DNA of 25,742 nt from a virus. The notes below the pieces were generated by a model, which had not been told where the DNA came from, did not search any database, and was given only the letters and a program-made list of their open reading frames with translations. This document shows positions 1 through 7,650 of the stretch, in pieces. How positions within the stretch are numbered: the stretch's first letter is position 1; the number at the start of each line of letters is the position of its first letter. A program made the translations under genes and the position numbers. The stretch is from positions 1-25,742 of IMG/VR virus record IMGVR_UViG_3300025316_000059, one strand, 5' to 3'.

Positions 1-56
1 ATATATAAATTTGGTAATTGTTCTCTTTTAAATTTAAATAGATATACTATATGCAT
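1..56 (-). CDS. GIY-YIG homing endonuclease, 5' end only (cut by window edge)
   Basis: Only 18 codons lie in the window. The ATG at 56-54 follows a good ribosome binding site (AGGAAG). The residues MHIVYLFKFKREQLPNLY look like the first beta strand of a GIY-YIG nuclease running up to the second half-motif (NLY, then presumably IG). The gene sits directly after the uvsX/intein-N gene and has its own late promoter at 107-114. That is the same place the GIY-YIG gene takes between the two halves of split uvsW. The family call rests on a very short peptide plus context, so it is tentative. Confidence 0.5.
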   Translation of the reverse strand, partial: MHIVYLFKFKREQLPNLY

Positions 57-106
57 TTTCTTCCTTTTAAGTAGATTGGAACAGGAGTATATTACTCTGC
101 TGATAC

Positions 107-114
107 TATTTATA
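107..114 (-). promoter_or_regulatory. T4-type late promoter (TATAAATA) for the left-edge endonuclease
   Basis: Minus-strand TATAAATA lies 16 nt past the stop codon of the uvsX/intein-N gene and about 50 nt before the ATG of the partial GIY-YIG gene. A short hairpin (GAGTA/TACTC, loop TAT) can form in the leader. The placement matches the late promoters of the other inserted endonucleases in this window. Confidence 0.65.
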
Positions 115-129
115 AGAATTGAAAATTCG

Positions 130-1038
130 CTAAATCGTAGTTATATCATCGCCGACAGAAAGTTCTTTAGCATATAAAAATTTATCATTTTTAAGAAATG
201 GATGTTCATCAGAACAAATGACTGAATAACCATCTTCAAAAGTGATTTTATAACATTCAGGTTCCCCCTCTAAAAGAGTTTCAGGGTTCCAACTATGTGT
301 AACAATTTTTGGCCCATCTTGTGTCTTAACTAAACACCCAGGAACAATATCTTCAATAGATTTCAATGAGCCATCAAACATTTGGATTTTTGTGCCTTCT
401 ACTAAACATCCACCACTCACGACTGGCTTACTGTATAGTTCTTGTGTCATGTAGATATGGTTTACTGCAATCATTGGGATATCATACTTAACCAAATATG
501 GTGTAATCATTCTAAAGATTGACTTCATTTGCTTTGCGCGACTCATATCTTGAGTACTTTTACCGGCAATAGCATCTTCCATTTCTTTCTTACTAGACAT
601 GTTACCAAGAGAATCAACAACAAAGATTACTTTATCACCACGTTTAATCTCTTGAAATTGGTGCATGATGTCAAATTTAAACTCTTCCATATCCATAATT
701 GGAGTATGTACTACACGTTCTTTATCAATACCAAGTGAATCGAAATATGATTCAGGTGTACCGAACTCACAATCATAGAACACAAGAACAGAATCTGGGT
801 ACTTGTCCATATATGATTTAGCAAGGATCAATGAGAACAATGATTTAAAATGCTTTGATGGTCCGCAGAACAATGTTAGTCCAGGAGTCAAGCCACCATC
901 AATTCTGCCTGATAATGCAATATTCAGTGCAGGGATTGGTGTTGTGATCATATCCTTCTTGTTAAAGAACTTAGAACTCGACAAAATCGAGGAGTCCTTA
1001 ATTGTGCTGTTCTTTTTAATTCTATCCAATAAACTCAT
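130..1038 (-). CDS. uvsX: UvsX recombinase N-terminal part fused to split-intein IntN
   Basis: This is the RecA-like recombinase of T4-type phages, which coats single-stranded DNA and drives strand exchange for recombination-dependent replication. Residues 1-210 align with the start of T4 UvsX: Walker A GPSKHFKS at 59-66, Walker B-like VIFVVDSLGN, and the NHIYMTQE stretch. At Cys211, right after VVSGG (T4 continues GGGTGPM), the sequence becomes an intein N half of 92 residues. It starts with Cys1 (CLVEGTKI, block A) and carries the block B histidine in ICSDEHPFL, then stops. The last third of UvsX is missing. It should be encoded past the left edge behind an IntC, to be joined by trans-splicing. 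The ATG follows AGGAAC 15 nt after gp43C. IntN resembles the gp41-1 class of split inteins. Confidence 0.9.
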   Translation of the reverse strand: MSLLDRIKKNSTIKDSSILSSSKFFNKKDMITTPIPALNIALSGRIDGGLTPGLTLFCGPSKHFKSLFSLILAKSYMDKYPDSVLVFYDCEFGTPESYFDSLGIDKERVVHTPIMDMEEFKFDIMHQFQEIKRGDKVIFVVDSLGNMSSKKEMEDAIAGKSTQDMSRAKQMKSIFRMITPYLVKYDIPMIAVNHIYMTQELYSKPVVSGGCLVEGTKIQMFDGSLKSIEDIVPGCLVKTQDGPKIVTHSWNPETLLEGEPECYKITFEDGYSVICSDEHPFLKNDKFLYAKELSVGDDITTI

Positions 1039-1052
1039 ATTTTGTTCCTGTT

Positions 1053-2510
1053 TCAGTTAAAGAAATCATCTAGTGTACTTGCTTCGGTCTTATCTATAAC
1101 ACTAATAACTTTCTGTTTGATTGGTTCTACGAAAGTACCAGCATCAAAGAAATCTCCTAGTGTGTTTAGCTTTTCTGTTTGCCACCCCATACAATCCAAT
1201 ATAACTTTAATTGGGAGGACAAACGTCTTTTCATACTGCATATCATAATCTACATACTTATCTAATCCAAATTCGGTCGGTAACCGCCCAGGAAATGATA
1301 TGACATCATTCTTGATTGGGTTTGGCATTTTAAGATATGTGAACTTTAGCTTTTCACCTTCCTGGATATATGGATACTTCTTTTCTAATCCAAGTTCGGC
1401 AAGGTATAGATTGTATAATAATGCACCTCTTACATGAATTGGTGTGCGTGACTTGTATATAGTTAAGTCACTAGCGTATTTGTCCAGCCCATTAACCCCT
1501 CGTGGGAATGATATTTCTTCTGGTGGTAGCTCAAAGAAATCACTCTTAAATGTGTCGATGAATTCATGTATATCGGTTTCTGTCCCGTTCAACATAATTT
1601 CAATAGACTTCTTCATTTTCTCACGAATAGCTGATGGTGTTGAAGATTTCACCATTTCTAGTCCAGTTATTTTGATCTTTGGTTTTGCATATTGTACACC
1701 TTCATTGTTATACACGTTTAGGATGTAACGTTTCTTCGCTGTCCAGATACCTTTATCACACAACGCTTCACGCTTCATTACCATCTTTTGTGCATATGCA
1801 TGAACATAATCAGCTAGTTCTTGATAGGATTTATCTATGTGTGGTTGTATTCTATCCTCACATACTCTATCCATAAAAGAAATGACTTTATTAGCAGGTA
1901 TAGAAACCTTACCTTCAACTCCATATACTTTAGTAACAAGTTCTGCTAGTCTCAAATATACAGAATCTGTATCCATATAAACAACATAATCGACATCAAT
2001 CGTTTTCATTAAGGAGTTCATATACGTATTAATTGATTTCTCAATCCAACGAACTGATAACTGCCCCGCAGAAGTTACTGATGAAGCTAATCTTAGATCA
2101 TAAAACCTGAAGAATCTAGAACCTGTAGCACCATATGCAGAAACTAATGATTCTTTCTTGGCACGTTGTAGGTTATTGTATCTAGCAATCTTCTTGATCA
2201 AATCAGCTTTCTTATCTGAATCAGTCTCTATTTGGTACTCACTTTCAGCCGCTAACATTATGTTCTTGTATGTACTACGTTGAACATACATATCCTCTAG
2301 CATCTTTGGCAAAAAACCTTGAGAATCTGTTCTAAATAATTGTCCGTTTGGGGTGAGTGTGCATTGCATTGGACCAAGAAAAGATGTGTCTATAGATTTG
2401 GTTAGTAAGCTACCAATATCAACCTCACTAATTTCTGTATGATATAACTCAATAGCACGAAGTTCTTTTTGTAGGTCTTCAGTGGATAACCCTTGTACGT
2501 CACGAAACAT
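1053..2510 (-). CDS. 43: DNA polymerase gp43, C-terminal piece (palm, fingers, thumb)
   Basis: This is the C-terminal 485 residues of the family B replicative polymerase. It has the motif B region (AKKESLVSAYG followed by FYDLRLASS), motif C YMDTDSVYL with the catalytic aspartates, the thumb (KAKKRYILNVYN in T4 equals TAKKRYILNVYN here), and a C-terminal sliding-clamp binding tail (STLDDFF). Motif A and the exonuclease are encoded in two separate upstream genes, so this chain is inactive alone and must assemble with them. The ATG overlaps the stop codon of the preceding HNH gene as TAATG, which implies translational coupling. The usually invariant Asn of motif B (NSLYG in T4) is Val here. Confidence 0.93.
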   Translation of the reverse strand: MFRDVQGLSTEDLQKELRAIELYHTEISEVDIGSLLTKSIDTSFLGPMQCTLTPNGQLFRTDSQGFLPKMLEDMYVQRSTYKNIMLAAESEYQIETDSDKKADLIKKIARYNNLQRAKKESLVSAYGATGSRFFRFYDLRLASSVTSAGQLSVRWIEKSINTYMNSLMKTIDVDYVVYMDTDSVYLRLAELVTKVYGVEGKVSIPANKVISFMDRVCEDRIQPHIDKSYQELADYVHAYAQKMVMKREALCDKGIWTAKKRYILNVYNNEGVQYAKPKIKITGLEMVKSSTPSAIREKMKKSIEIMLNGTETDIHEFIDTFKSDFFELPPEEISFPRGVNGLDKYASDLTIYKSRTPIHVRGALLYNLYLAELGLEKKYPYIQEGEKLKFTYLKMPNPIKNDVISFPGRLPTEFGLDKYVDYDMQYEKTFVLPIKVILDCMGWQTEKLNTLGDFFDAGTFVEPIKQKVISVIDKTEASTLDDFFN

Positions 2511-3043
2511 TATTTACACCACTTCTTTCTATTTTCGGTAATTGTCAAAATCTGTACATTGTTTGGGTGATGTAGTCCACCTTTGGCTATGGAGATGATA
2601 TGGTCTACTTCGTGTCCTTTTGGACAGTTTAAATAATATTCTTGTAATTCATGTTTCTCTGCATCAGTAAGTTCAGGGGATTGTTCTTTCATTCTAGCTC
2701 TCCATCTAGCAGAAATTTCATTTCTGATCCTGCGCTTGTGGTCTTCACCAAGATATCTACTTTGCTGGGAACATGAAGTTCCGCAGTATTTTGATCCATA
2801 ATTTTCACTTTCAGTACGGAATCTCTGTGTTTCATATTCTTCACCACATTGTAGACAAATAACTAAAGACTTTCGTTCCTTGTTCTTACATTCTAACTCG
2901 AATGGTTTTTTTATGTTAAATTTTTGTAGTTGCTTTTTAATATTGGCATCAGAACATCCAAAATATTCAGCAACATCGTTTCTTCTCATGTTATTAATAA
3001 TAAATAATTCATAAAGTTTGTCTTTTGTTATATTGTATTTCAT
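2510..3043 (-). CDS. HNH homing endonuclease splitting gp43 (mid/C junction)
   Basis: A 177-residue protein. An N-terminal helix-turn-helix (RRNDVAEYFGCSDANIKKQL) is followed by a four-cysteine zinc ribbon (CLQC ... KYCGTSC) and a C-terminal HNH nuclease motif (GHEVDHIISIAKGG ... NNVQILT). This build is typical of free-standing phage homing endonucleases. I start it at the ATG at 3043 because AGGAAG lies just upstream; an in-frame ATG at 3070 has no comparable site. It sits between the gp43 middle gene (stop at 3073) and gp43C, whose ATG overlaps its stop. Expected activity is cleavage of an uninterrupted gp43 near the insertion point. No intron core fits in the flanking 29 nt. Confidence 0.88.
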   Translation of the reverse strand: MKYNITKDKLYELFIINNMRRNDVAEYFGCSDANIKKQLQKFNIKKPFELECKNKERKSLVICLQCGEEYETQRFRTESENYGSKYCGTSCSQQSRYLGEDHKRRIRNEISARWRARMKEQSPELTDAEKHELQEYYLNCPKGHEVDHIISIAKGGLHHPNNVQILTITENRKKWCK

Positions 3044-3072
3044 GATCTTCCTAAATAAGTATCCACACATGG

Positions 3073-4134
3073 TTATATAGTGCTTCTTAATCTTAACTCA
3101 TTTATCAACTCATGTTTTCTCGCGTTAATATAATTAGGATCAACGAGATTTTCAGGTGAGATGCAGTATTGAATCATAATATGTGGATACAGTGAGTTTA
3201 AATCGAAACTCGCCACCCAATCATGTTTACCAATCTGTGGAGATTTTACATATGCACCATCAAACTGTTCCTTTTCTTTGTGTTCACTTTGTGGCACAAT
3301 GATGTTCCTTTCTAATAGATAGGAGTACGTCATGGAATCCCACATACAAGTTTGTTTAAACACATCTTCAAGGTTAGTCTTGGTATCATATGCTAGAGTA
3401 AGTGCTAATTCTAAAAGCTTTAGCTTATCCTCCATCATCATAATCAGCTTAACGTCTTGTACGTTATATTCAATATATTTTTGAAAGTTTAACGTATACA
3501 ACTGATGTAAGTTCTCAAACTCTTCGTATGATAATTTGCTTTCACCAAGTTCAACATTGGCTATATTGTCTAATCTATACGATTCTTGAGATCTCCCACC
3601 TGGCGCATACCATTTATACAATTCAAGATAATCTAATGATGCAACACCCATAATTTCATAAGTATTCTGAGATTTACCATGCATACCTTTAACTTCTCGT
3701 TCGAGTACATTACCCCACGGAGATAGTTTTCTGGTTAATGGTTCACCTAGAATTTTATTGAATCTATTGACGATGTATGGTATATCGAAGAATTTGGTAT
3801 TCCATCCAGTAAGAATATCTGGACATTTAATCATCCAAACCTCAAGAAACTTCTTACATAATGTATATTCATCTTGGCATTTGATATAGATTTCTTCGCC
3901 TTGGGTAATATAATCACCACAACCAAACACATATGTACCATCATTAACAAAAGTTATTGCTATAGCTGTAATTGGTTCGTTTGCTTTATATGGATCAGGA
4001 AAACCACCGGTCTCTAAATAACAACTATTCTTAATATCAATCCAGTCTTGTTTGCTTTCATCCCAAACCTCATAACTATCATTATTGTACTGACCAATAT
4101 CTGATAATTTTATCTCTATATTTTCACTTTTCAT
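3073..4134 (-). CDS. 43: DNA polymerase gp43, middle piece (exonuclease II/III and palm motif A)
   Basis: A 353-residue fragment that matches T4 gp43 from just after exonuclease motif I to just after polymerase motif A. Visible parts are GGFPDPYKANEPITAIAI (T4: KFPDPMKAEYEIDAIT), Exo II GWNTKFFDIPYIVNR, Exo III YIEYNVQDVKLI, and motif A SFDLNSLYPHIM with the first catalytic aspartate. It begins with about 45 residues that T4 lacks (up to NSCYLET). It ends ELRLRSTI; the C-terminal piece resumes with RDVQGLS. The start codon lies inside the end of the upstream HNH gene (11-bp overlap). The metal-binding residues of one polymerase active site are thus divided between this gene and the next one. 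Confidence 0.9.
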   Translation of the reverse strand: MKSENIEIKLSDIGQYNNDSYEVWDESKQDWIDIKNSCYLETGGFPDPYKANEPITAIAITFVNDGTYVFGCGDYITQGEEIYIKCQDEYTLCKKFLEVWMIKCPDILTGWNTKFFDIPYIVNRFNKILGEPLTRKLSPWGNVLEREVKGMHGKSQNTYEIMGVASLDYLELYKWYAPGGRSQESYRLDNIANVELGESKLSYEEFENLHQLYTLNFQKYIEYNVQDVKLIMMMEDKLKLLELALTLAYDTKTNLEDVFKQTCMWDSMTYSYLLERNIIVPQSEHKEKEQFDGAYVKSPQIGKHDWVASFDLNSLYPHIMIQYCISPENLVDPNYINARKHELINELRLRSTI

Positions 4135-4915
4135 TAATATATTTGTTCCGCAAATTGATAAATCTGTTACGCATCTTAATACTCTTTGTGTTCAGAAATA
4201 ACTCAAATTCATCATCTGACATATTAGAATATCTAGTACCCATAATTTCTTGTTGGTTAGTTTTCTTTCCTATTTTAGATTTAGATATTTCTAATCCTCG
4301 TTGTACATGGTCACATCGTCTTAGGCTATTATCAAGTCGAATTTTTTTATCTGATATTGATAATGTATCGATATATGTAACCATAGAATTGCTTGTTTTG
4401 TTAGGATTCTTGGGTGAATGTGCTGCGGTTATATATTGCCTTTTTTCTTTAATATAACATGAAAATGTTTCACCACAACCACATAAACAAGTTCTTAGTT
4501 CCCTATAGTTTGATTTCATCAATAAACTTTTAGTTTTATATTCGTCTGTTGAGTAATATACACTCAAAGCTTTGGATATTTTAATCTTAATATCAAGTTC
4601 TCTACAGGGATGATTTTCTGAAAACTTTCGTCTAATCCAACCATATAATTTATTATTTCTTTTCTGACCATCATCACATATAGTCATCATCTTAGCAGAA
4701 TATATTAGTTGTTTGTTTTTAGGGTTAATTTTAACCAACAACAAATGGGCCAGATAATGTTCTTCTGGAGTCAATAATACTAAATTAAAATCATCATCCT
4801 TTCCAGACATACACCTAGGTATTATGTGATGATTTTCATAATACTGTTCACCCCTAACACGATCATAATTTTTACGGGTTGAGATTAAGTTGTTATAAAT
4901 TTTAGAATAGTTCAT
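4124..4915 (-). CDS. HNH homing endonuclease splitting gp43 (N/mid junction)
   Basis: A 263-residue protein beginning MNYSKIYNNLIS. The HNH motif is ENHHIIPRCMSGKDDDFNLV followed by LTPEEHYLAHLLL, the common T4-phage homing nuclease type. A CxCxC zinc-binding segment follows (RTCLCGCGETF), then a basic C-terminal half that probably binds DNA. The ATG at 4915 is chosen because AGGAG lies 7 nt upstream. A start at 4951 would lie upstream of the transcription start expected from the late promoter at 4936-4943. The last 11 bp overlap the start of the gp43 middle gene. Only about 45 nt separate this gene from the end of gp43N, too little for a group I intron. Confidence 0.9.
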   Translation of the reverse strand: MNYSKIYNNLISTRKNYDRVRGEQYYENHHIIPRCMSGKDDDFNLVLLTPEEHYLAHLLLVKINPKNKQLIYSAKMMTICDDGQKRNNKLYGWIRRKFSENHPCRELDIKIKISKALSVYYSTDEYKTKSLLMKSNYRELRTCLCGCGETFSCYIKEKRQYITAAHSPKNPNKTSNSMVTYIDTLSISDKKIRLDNSLRRCDHVQRGLEISKSKIGKKTNQQEIMGTRYSNMSDDEFELFLNTKSIKMRNRFINLRNKYINEK

Positions 4916-4935
4916 AGTTTTCTCCTGTATATCTA

Positions 4936-4943
4936 TATTTATA
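4936..4943 (-). promoter_or_regulatory. T4-type late promoter (TATAAATA) for the gp43-N/mid HNH gene
   Basis: Minus-strand TATAAATA starts 18 nt after the gp43N stop codon and ends 20 nt before the HNH ATG at 4915. It would give the endonuclease, and by coupling the middle polymerase piece, late expression on top of read-through from the early promoter at 5416-5444. Confidence 0.7.
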
Positions 4944-4960
4944 ACAACCAACTTCTATAT

Positions 4961-5389
4961 CTATGTTTTTTTACGAACTAAAATCTTCTTGTCTGGTATG
5001 TTGGCATATTGACCGTCACCTACTTCGATATCGATTATACCAATAAGAACATTTTCTTTATCGTATTCGATCATACCTTTGTGTTGATCAGCAATAAAAG
5101 CGTACTCATAGCGAGTATTGCCGTATATTGGTGATGCATTAGATACACCATCAAATTGCTTCACATAATCTTTAGCATCTTTCATGCTATCGAATTTCTT
5201 CTGTTCTAGAAATTTACCATGCAGATTCTTAAAATCTGTTGGCTTTTTAGATTCTATGTATAGCGATGGTTCATATTCAATCTTCATCTTGATACGTTTA
5301 CCATCTTTAACACCACGATAAAGAATGCTATTGCCCCATGCTTTTACATTTGTATAGAAATCGTTTGACACTGTTTCAGAATTACTCAT
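4961..5389 (-). CDS. 43: DNA polymerase gp43, N-terminal piece (to exonuclease motif I)
   Basis: The 142-residue N terminus of the replicative polymerase. FYTNVKAWGNSILYR parallels T4 FYISIETVGNNIVER, then FDSMKDAKDYVKQF (T4 FPSMKDARDWMKRM), and near the end exonuclease motif I as IIDIEVGDG with the Asp and Glu metal ligands. The chain ends PDKKILVRKKT at a TAG stop; the middle gene resumes the fold 826 nt further on. The break falls inside the 3'-5' exonuclease domain, so proofreading also needs reassembly of chains. The start follows an AGGAAA site and lies 27 nt below a near-consensus early promoter. Confidence 0.9.
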   Translation of the reverse strand: MSNSETVSNDFYTNVKAWGNSILYRGVKDGKRIKMKIEYEPSLYIESKKPTDFKNLHGKFLEQKKFDSMKDAKDYVKQFDGVSNASPIYGNTRYEYAFIADQHKGMIEYDKENVLIGIIDIEVGDGQYANIPDKKILVRKKT

Positions 5390-5415
5390 AAATTTCCTGT
5401 TTATATTAAAATTGC

Positions 5416-5444
5416 ATCATACTTCGATATCAGCATCCTGTCAA
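5416..5444 (-). promoter_or_regulatory. sigma70-type early promoter for gp43
   Basis: Minus strand TTGACA (5444-5439), 17-nt spacer, TATGAT (5421-5416). The -35 box overlaps the stop codon of the upstream LSm-like gene; the ATG of gp43N is 27 nt beyond the -10 box. Confidence 0.75.
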
Positions 5445-5746
5445 ACGATAATCTTGTTTTCGGGAACAATCAATCCAGAACCGAAAATATTATTGTAGTT
5501 CTTAATGAAGTCTGCCGCTGGTAGATATGAATATACAATGTGTGAATATTCAAACCCAATTTCCAGATCCGTCTGTGGTTCTGAATGAATTGGGAATGGT
5601 GAGAATCCAATATTAGTACCACCATCTTTACCTTTAACGATGGCTATACCAACTGGGTTTTTCAATCTCATACCCTGAGAATCATTAATGACTATCTCAC
5701 CAAGAATATCTTCGCCCGTGACTAACTTTAATGCTACTACTTTCAT
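5441..5746 (-). CDS. Small conserved phage protein, LSm-like (paralogue 1)
   Basis: 101 residues, predicted mostly beta: LKLVTGEDILGEIV, then LKNPVGIAIV, then GFSPFPIHSE and IVYSYLPAADFIKNY. The pattern (Leu-Thr-Gly-Glu-Asp opening, KNP turn, aromatic-proline strand, C-terminal YxxxF helix) is that of a small, widespread T4-type phage protein with an Sm-like look. Its biochemical role is unknown to me. Its ATG overlaps the end of the A1-like metallophosphoesterase by 4 bp (ATGA), so the two are translated together. A second copy of the family lies at 16524-16847. Confidence 0.75.
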   Translation of the reverse strand: MKVVALKLVTGEDILGEIVINDSQGMRLKNPVGIAIVKGKDGGTNIGFSPFPIHSEPQTDLEIGFEYSHIVYSYLPAADFIKNYNNIFGSGLIVPENKIIV

Positions 5747-7338
5747 ACTTTTCTCTCAATGTTATGTTCAATTCTCCACTTACCATCAATAATAGTGATA
5801 AGTTGGCGTTTACCGTTCTTGTGGATAATACAATGTGTATGTAACCAACTAGATGGACCTTTTGTGTAGTCCATTTTCTTCAATGAAGAAGTACCAACAC
5901 ACCACGCACCGCCTACAATACTAGGTGTATGTGAGTGCCCAATGATACACTTTTCACCAATTTTAGACAAGTTCTGCACAGAGCCTCTAGAACCATTAGG
6001 ACCAGCATCACCATGCATTGATAATGTGATACCATGCAAAGCGAATCCATTTTCAATAAATCTAACTTTATCTCTTGATTGGTAATCCTTCAACTCTTGA
6101 ATTTTATATACTTGTTCTAGGTATATTTCAAGTGCTGATCTACCTAACCCACTTCTGATATCACCCAATTTCAAATACATCAACTGATGATAAATTTCAG
6201 CATTCACATAGTCAAATTTAGGATCACTAATGTTCAGCCATTTATCAATGTGGTCGTCATGATTAGATCCAACTATAAGTGTTAGCGCAAATTTAGGTGT
6301 GGTATCAAATACATGATCCAGTGATAGTTTCAGCTCTTCTCTCAATGAGCCGTTCTGTGTCACTTGATGTTTCTTCCACCTAGTAAAGAAGTCATTCATG
6401 TGATGATGTGAAATACTATAGCTGTCTATAATATCACCACGAATGATGTATTTCGGTTTTAATCTATCTACTATACCACCAGCACCATATGTGGCTTCCA
6501 CAACTTCTTTGTCGGCAAATAGTACGTGTTCATCACCAGTATAGATAGCATCGATGTCTTCGAAGTTGACAAACCCAGTAGCGTCCCACTTTTCATCTAG
6601 ATCATGGAACCCACCAGTTTTATCTGCTAACAATTGTCTAATGAAGAATATATCACTTTTTTTATCGATATCAATAACAACAGCACCAAAGCAATGATGA
6701 AATTGTGCACGATGACCAGCTTTGCTTGCACTATAGTTATTCTTTAGTGATATGCTGCCAGTAGAATGTAGTATGATGCTATCTCGCCACGAATTAACCG
6801 CAATAGATTTCATTTGTACCACGGGATGTCCTACAATAGTAGTCATACCTTCACAGATACCATCAATACCAGTTAGAGGATTAGTAGCAGTGGCCTGTAT
6901 GTTGCAATCACCAATGACCTTAAACTTATCTTTATACTTAATATTTTCATTTAGGATGTGTGGAACTGCTTCTGGTGGCCATTCCATATCATCACCATCC
7001 ATAGCTGGATTTCTATATCTGTTACCAATGATGAACAATTTATAGTTCTTTTGGTCGCAATATTTTTCCAATCCTGACAAGAAATCACCAAAAACTTCGG
7101 TGTTGTTCAAGCAAGAAGTAACCACAATACCATCGTATTGGCTATATACATCTTCAAATTGAATGGAACCATTCCCGATAACTGGGTCCGGTAAACTTTG
7201 TCTGATAATTGGTGATGGTGGGTCGTAGAAATTCACGGAACAATCTTTACACTTGTGTCTTTGCCTTAGAACACCATTAGAGATTTCAGTGCCCTTCTTG
7301 ATAAAGTTAGTCGAGCCACAGTTAGGACAGTTGTTCAT
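5743..7338 (-). CDS. Zinc-ribbon metallophosphoesterase, T5 A1-like
   Basis: 531 residues. The N terminus is a zinc ribbon (C4, C7, C30, C33). The C-terminal half has the metal-binding signature of calcineurin/Mre11-type phosphoesterases: RGDIIDS at 300-306, GSNHDDH at 357-363, MHGD at 441-444 and GHSHTP at 467-472. Length and layout recall the A1 protein of phage T5, which is needed for host DNA breakdown, and related proteins in large T4-type phages. A nuclease acting on host or phage DNA is the best guess, but this is family-level inference. The gene has its own early promoter (7369-7397) behind a terminator, consistent with an early, host-directed function. It is distinct from gp47, the other phosphoesterase in this window. 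Confidence 0.7.
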   Translation of the reverse strand: MNNCPNCGSTNFIKKGTEISNGVLRQRHKCKDCSVNFYDPPSPIIRQSLPDPVIGNGSIQFEDVYSQYDGIVVTSCLNNTEVFGDFLSGLEKYCDQKNYKLFIIGNRYRNPAMDGDDMEWPPEAVPHILNENIKYKDKFKVIGDCNIQATATNPLTGIDGICEGMTTIVGHPVVQMKSIAVNSWRDSIILHSTGSISLKNNYSASKAGHRAQFHHCFGAVVIDIDKKSDIFFIRQLLADKTGGFHDLDEKWDATGFVNFEDIDAIYTGDEHVLFADKEVVEATYGAGGIVDRLKPKYIIRGDIIDSYSISHHHMNDFFTRWKKHQVTQNGSLREELKLSLDHVFDTTPKFALTLIVGSNHDDHIDKWLNISDPKFDYVNAEIYHQLMYLKLGDIRSGLGRSALEIYLEQVYKIQELKDYQSRDKVRFIENGFALHGITLSMHGDAGPNGSRGSVQNLSKIGEKCIIGHSHTPSIVGGAWCVGTSSLKKMDYTKGPSSWLHTHCIIHKNGKRQLITIIDGKWRIEHNIERKV

Positions 7339-7368
7339 AATATACTCTCTGTTTTGAATGAAGTGGAT

Positions 7369-7397
7369 ATTGTATCATAACACATTGATTATGTCAA
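7369..7397 (-). promoter_or_regulatory. sigma70-type early promoter for the A1-like gene
   Basis: Minus strand TTGACA (7397-7392), 17-nt spacer, TACAAT (7374-7369). The start codon is 31 nt below the -10 box, and a terminator hairpin lies just upstream (7409-7434). Confidence 0.75.
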
Positions 7398-7408
7398 ATT
7401 TTAGGCAC

Positions 7409-7434
7409 AAAAAAGCCACTATGTGGTAGTGGCT
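7409..7434 (-). terminator. Rho-independent terminator
   Basis: Minus-strand hairpin AGCCACTA / TAGTGGCT (8 bp, 5-nt loop CCACA) followed by a run of T residues (A run at 7409-7414 on the plus strand). It ends transcription of the 66-residue gene 15 nt after its stop codon. Confidence 0.85.
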
Positions 7435-7449
7435 GAGTTTGTTGTTTTA

Positions 7450-7650
7450 TTATTGTGGTTGTTGTAACTGAGGCATTGCTTGTTGTTGTAATGAATCGAT
7501 AATGCCTCGACTCAGTTTATGAGGGATCTCATCAAGTGCGGCTAATACGATATTTGCTTGAGAAAGTGTTAATACGAACGTTAATTCTGTATCAACTGGT
7601 GCTTCTTGGATTTCCGCTACTTCTTCGATTACTTCTTGCTTTTTGGCCAT
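7450..7650 (-). CDS. Small conserved phage protein, unknown function
   Basis: 66 residues. An acidic N-terminal stretch (EVIEEVAEIQEAPVD) is followed by a compact segment FVLTLSQANIVLAALDEIPHKLSRGIIDSLQQQ and a Gln/Pro-rich tail. The core pattern (strand, then NxxLxxLxELPxKxSxxxI helix) recurs in small proteins of many tailed phages, but I know of no assigned function. No signal peptide or membrane segment is visible. AGGAAA precedes the ATG, and a strong terminator follows. Confidence 0.7.
   Translation of the reverse strand: MAKKQEVIEEVAEIQEAPVDTELTFVLTLSQANIVLAALDEIPHKLSRGIIDSLQQQAMPQLQQPQ

Noticed and set aside
2510-4961. Group I or II introns interrupting gp43
   Set aside because: Only 10-45 nt lie outside the HNH genes at each junction and the fragments begin with their own start codons and ribosome binding sites or overlaps; there is no room for an intron core.
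1053-5389. Polymerase fragments as sequencing frameshifts
   Set aside because: The breaks are filled by complete HNH genes with their own signals, not by single-base errors.
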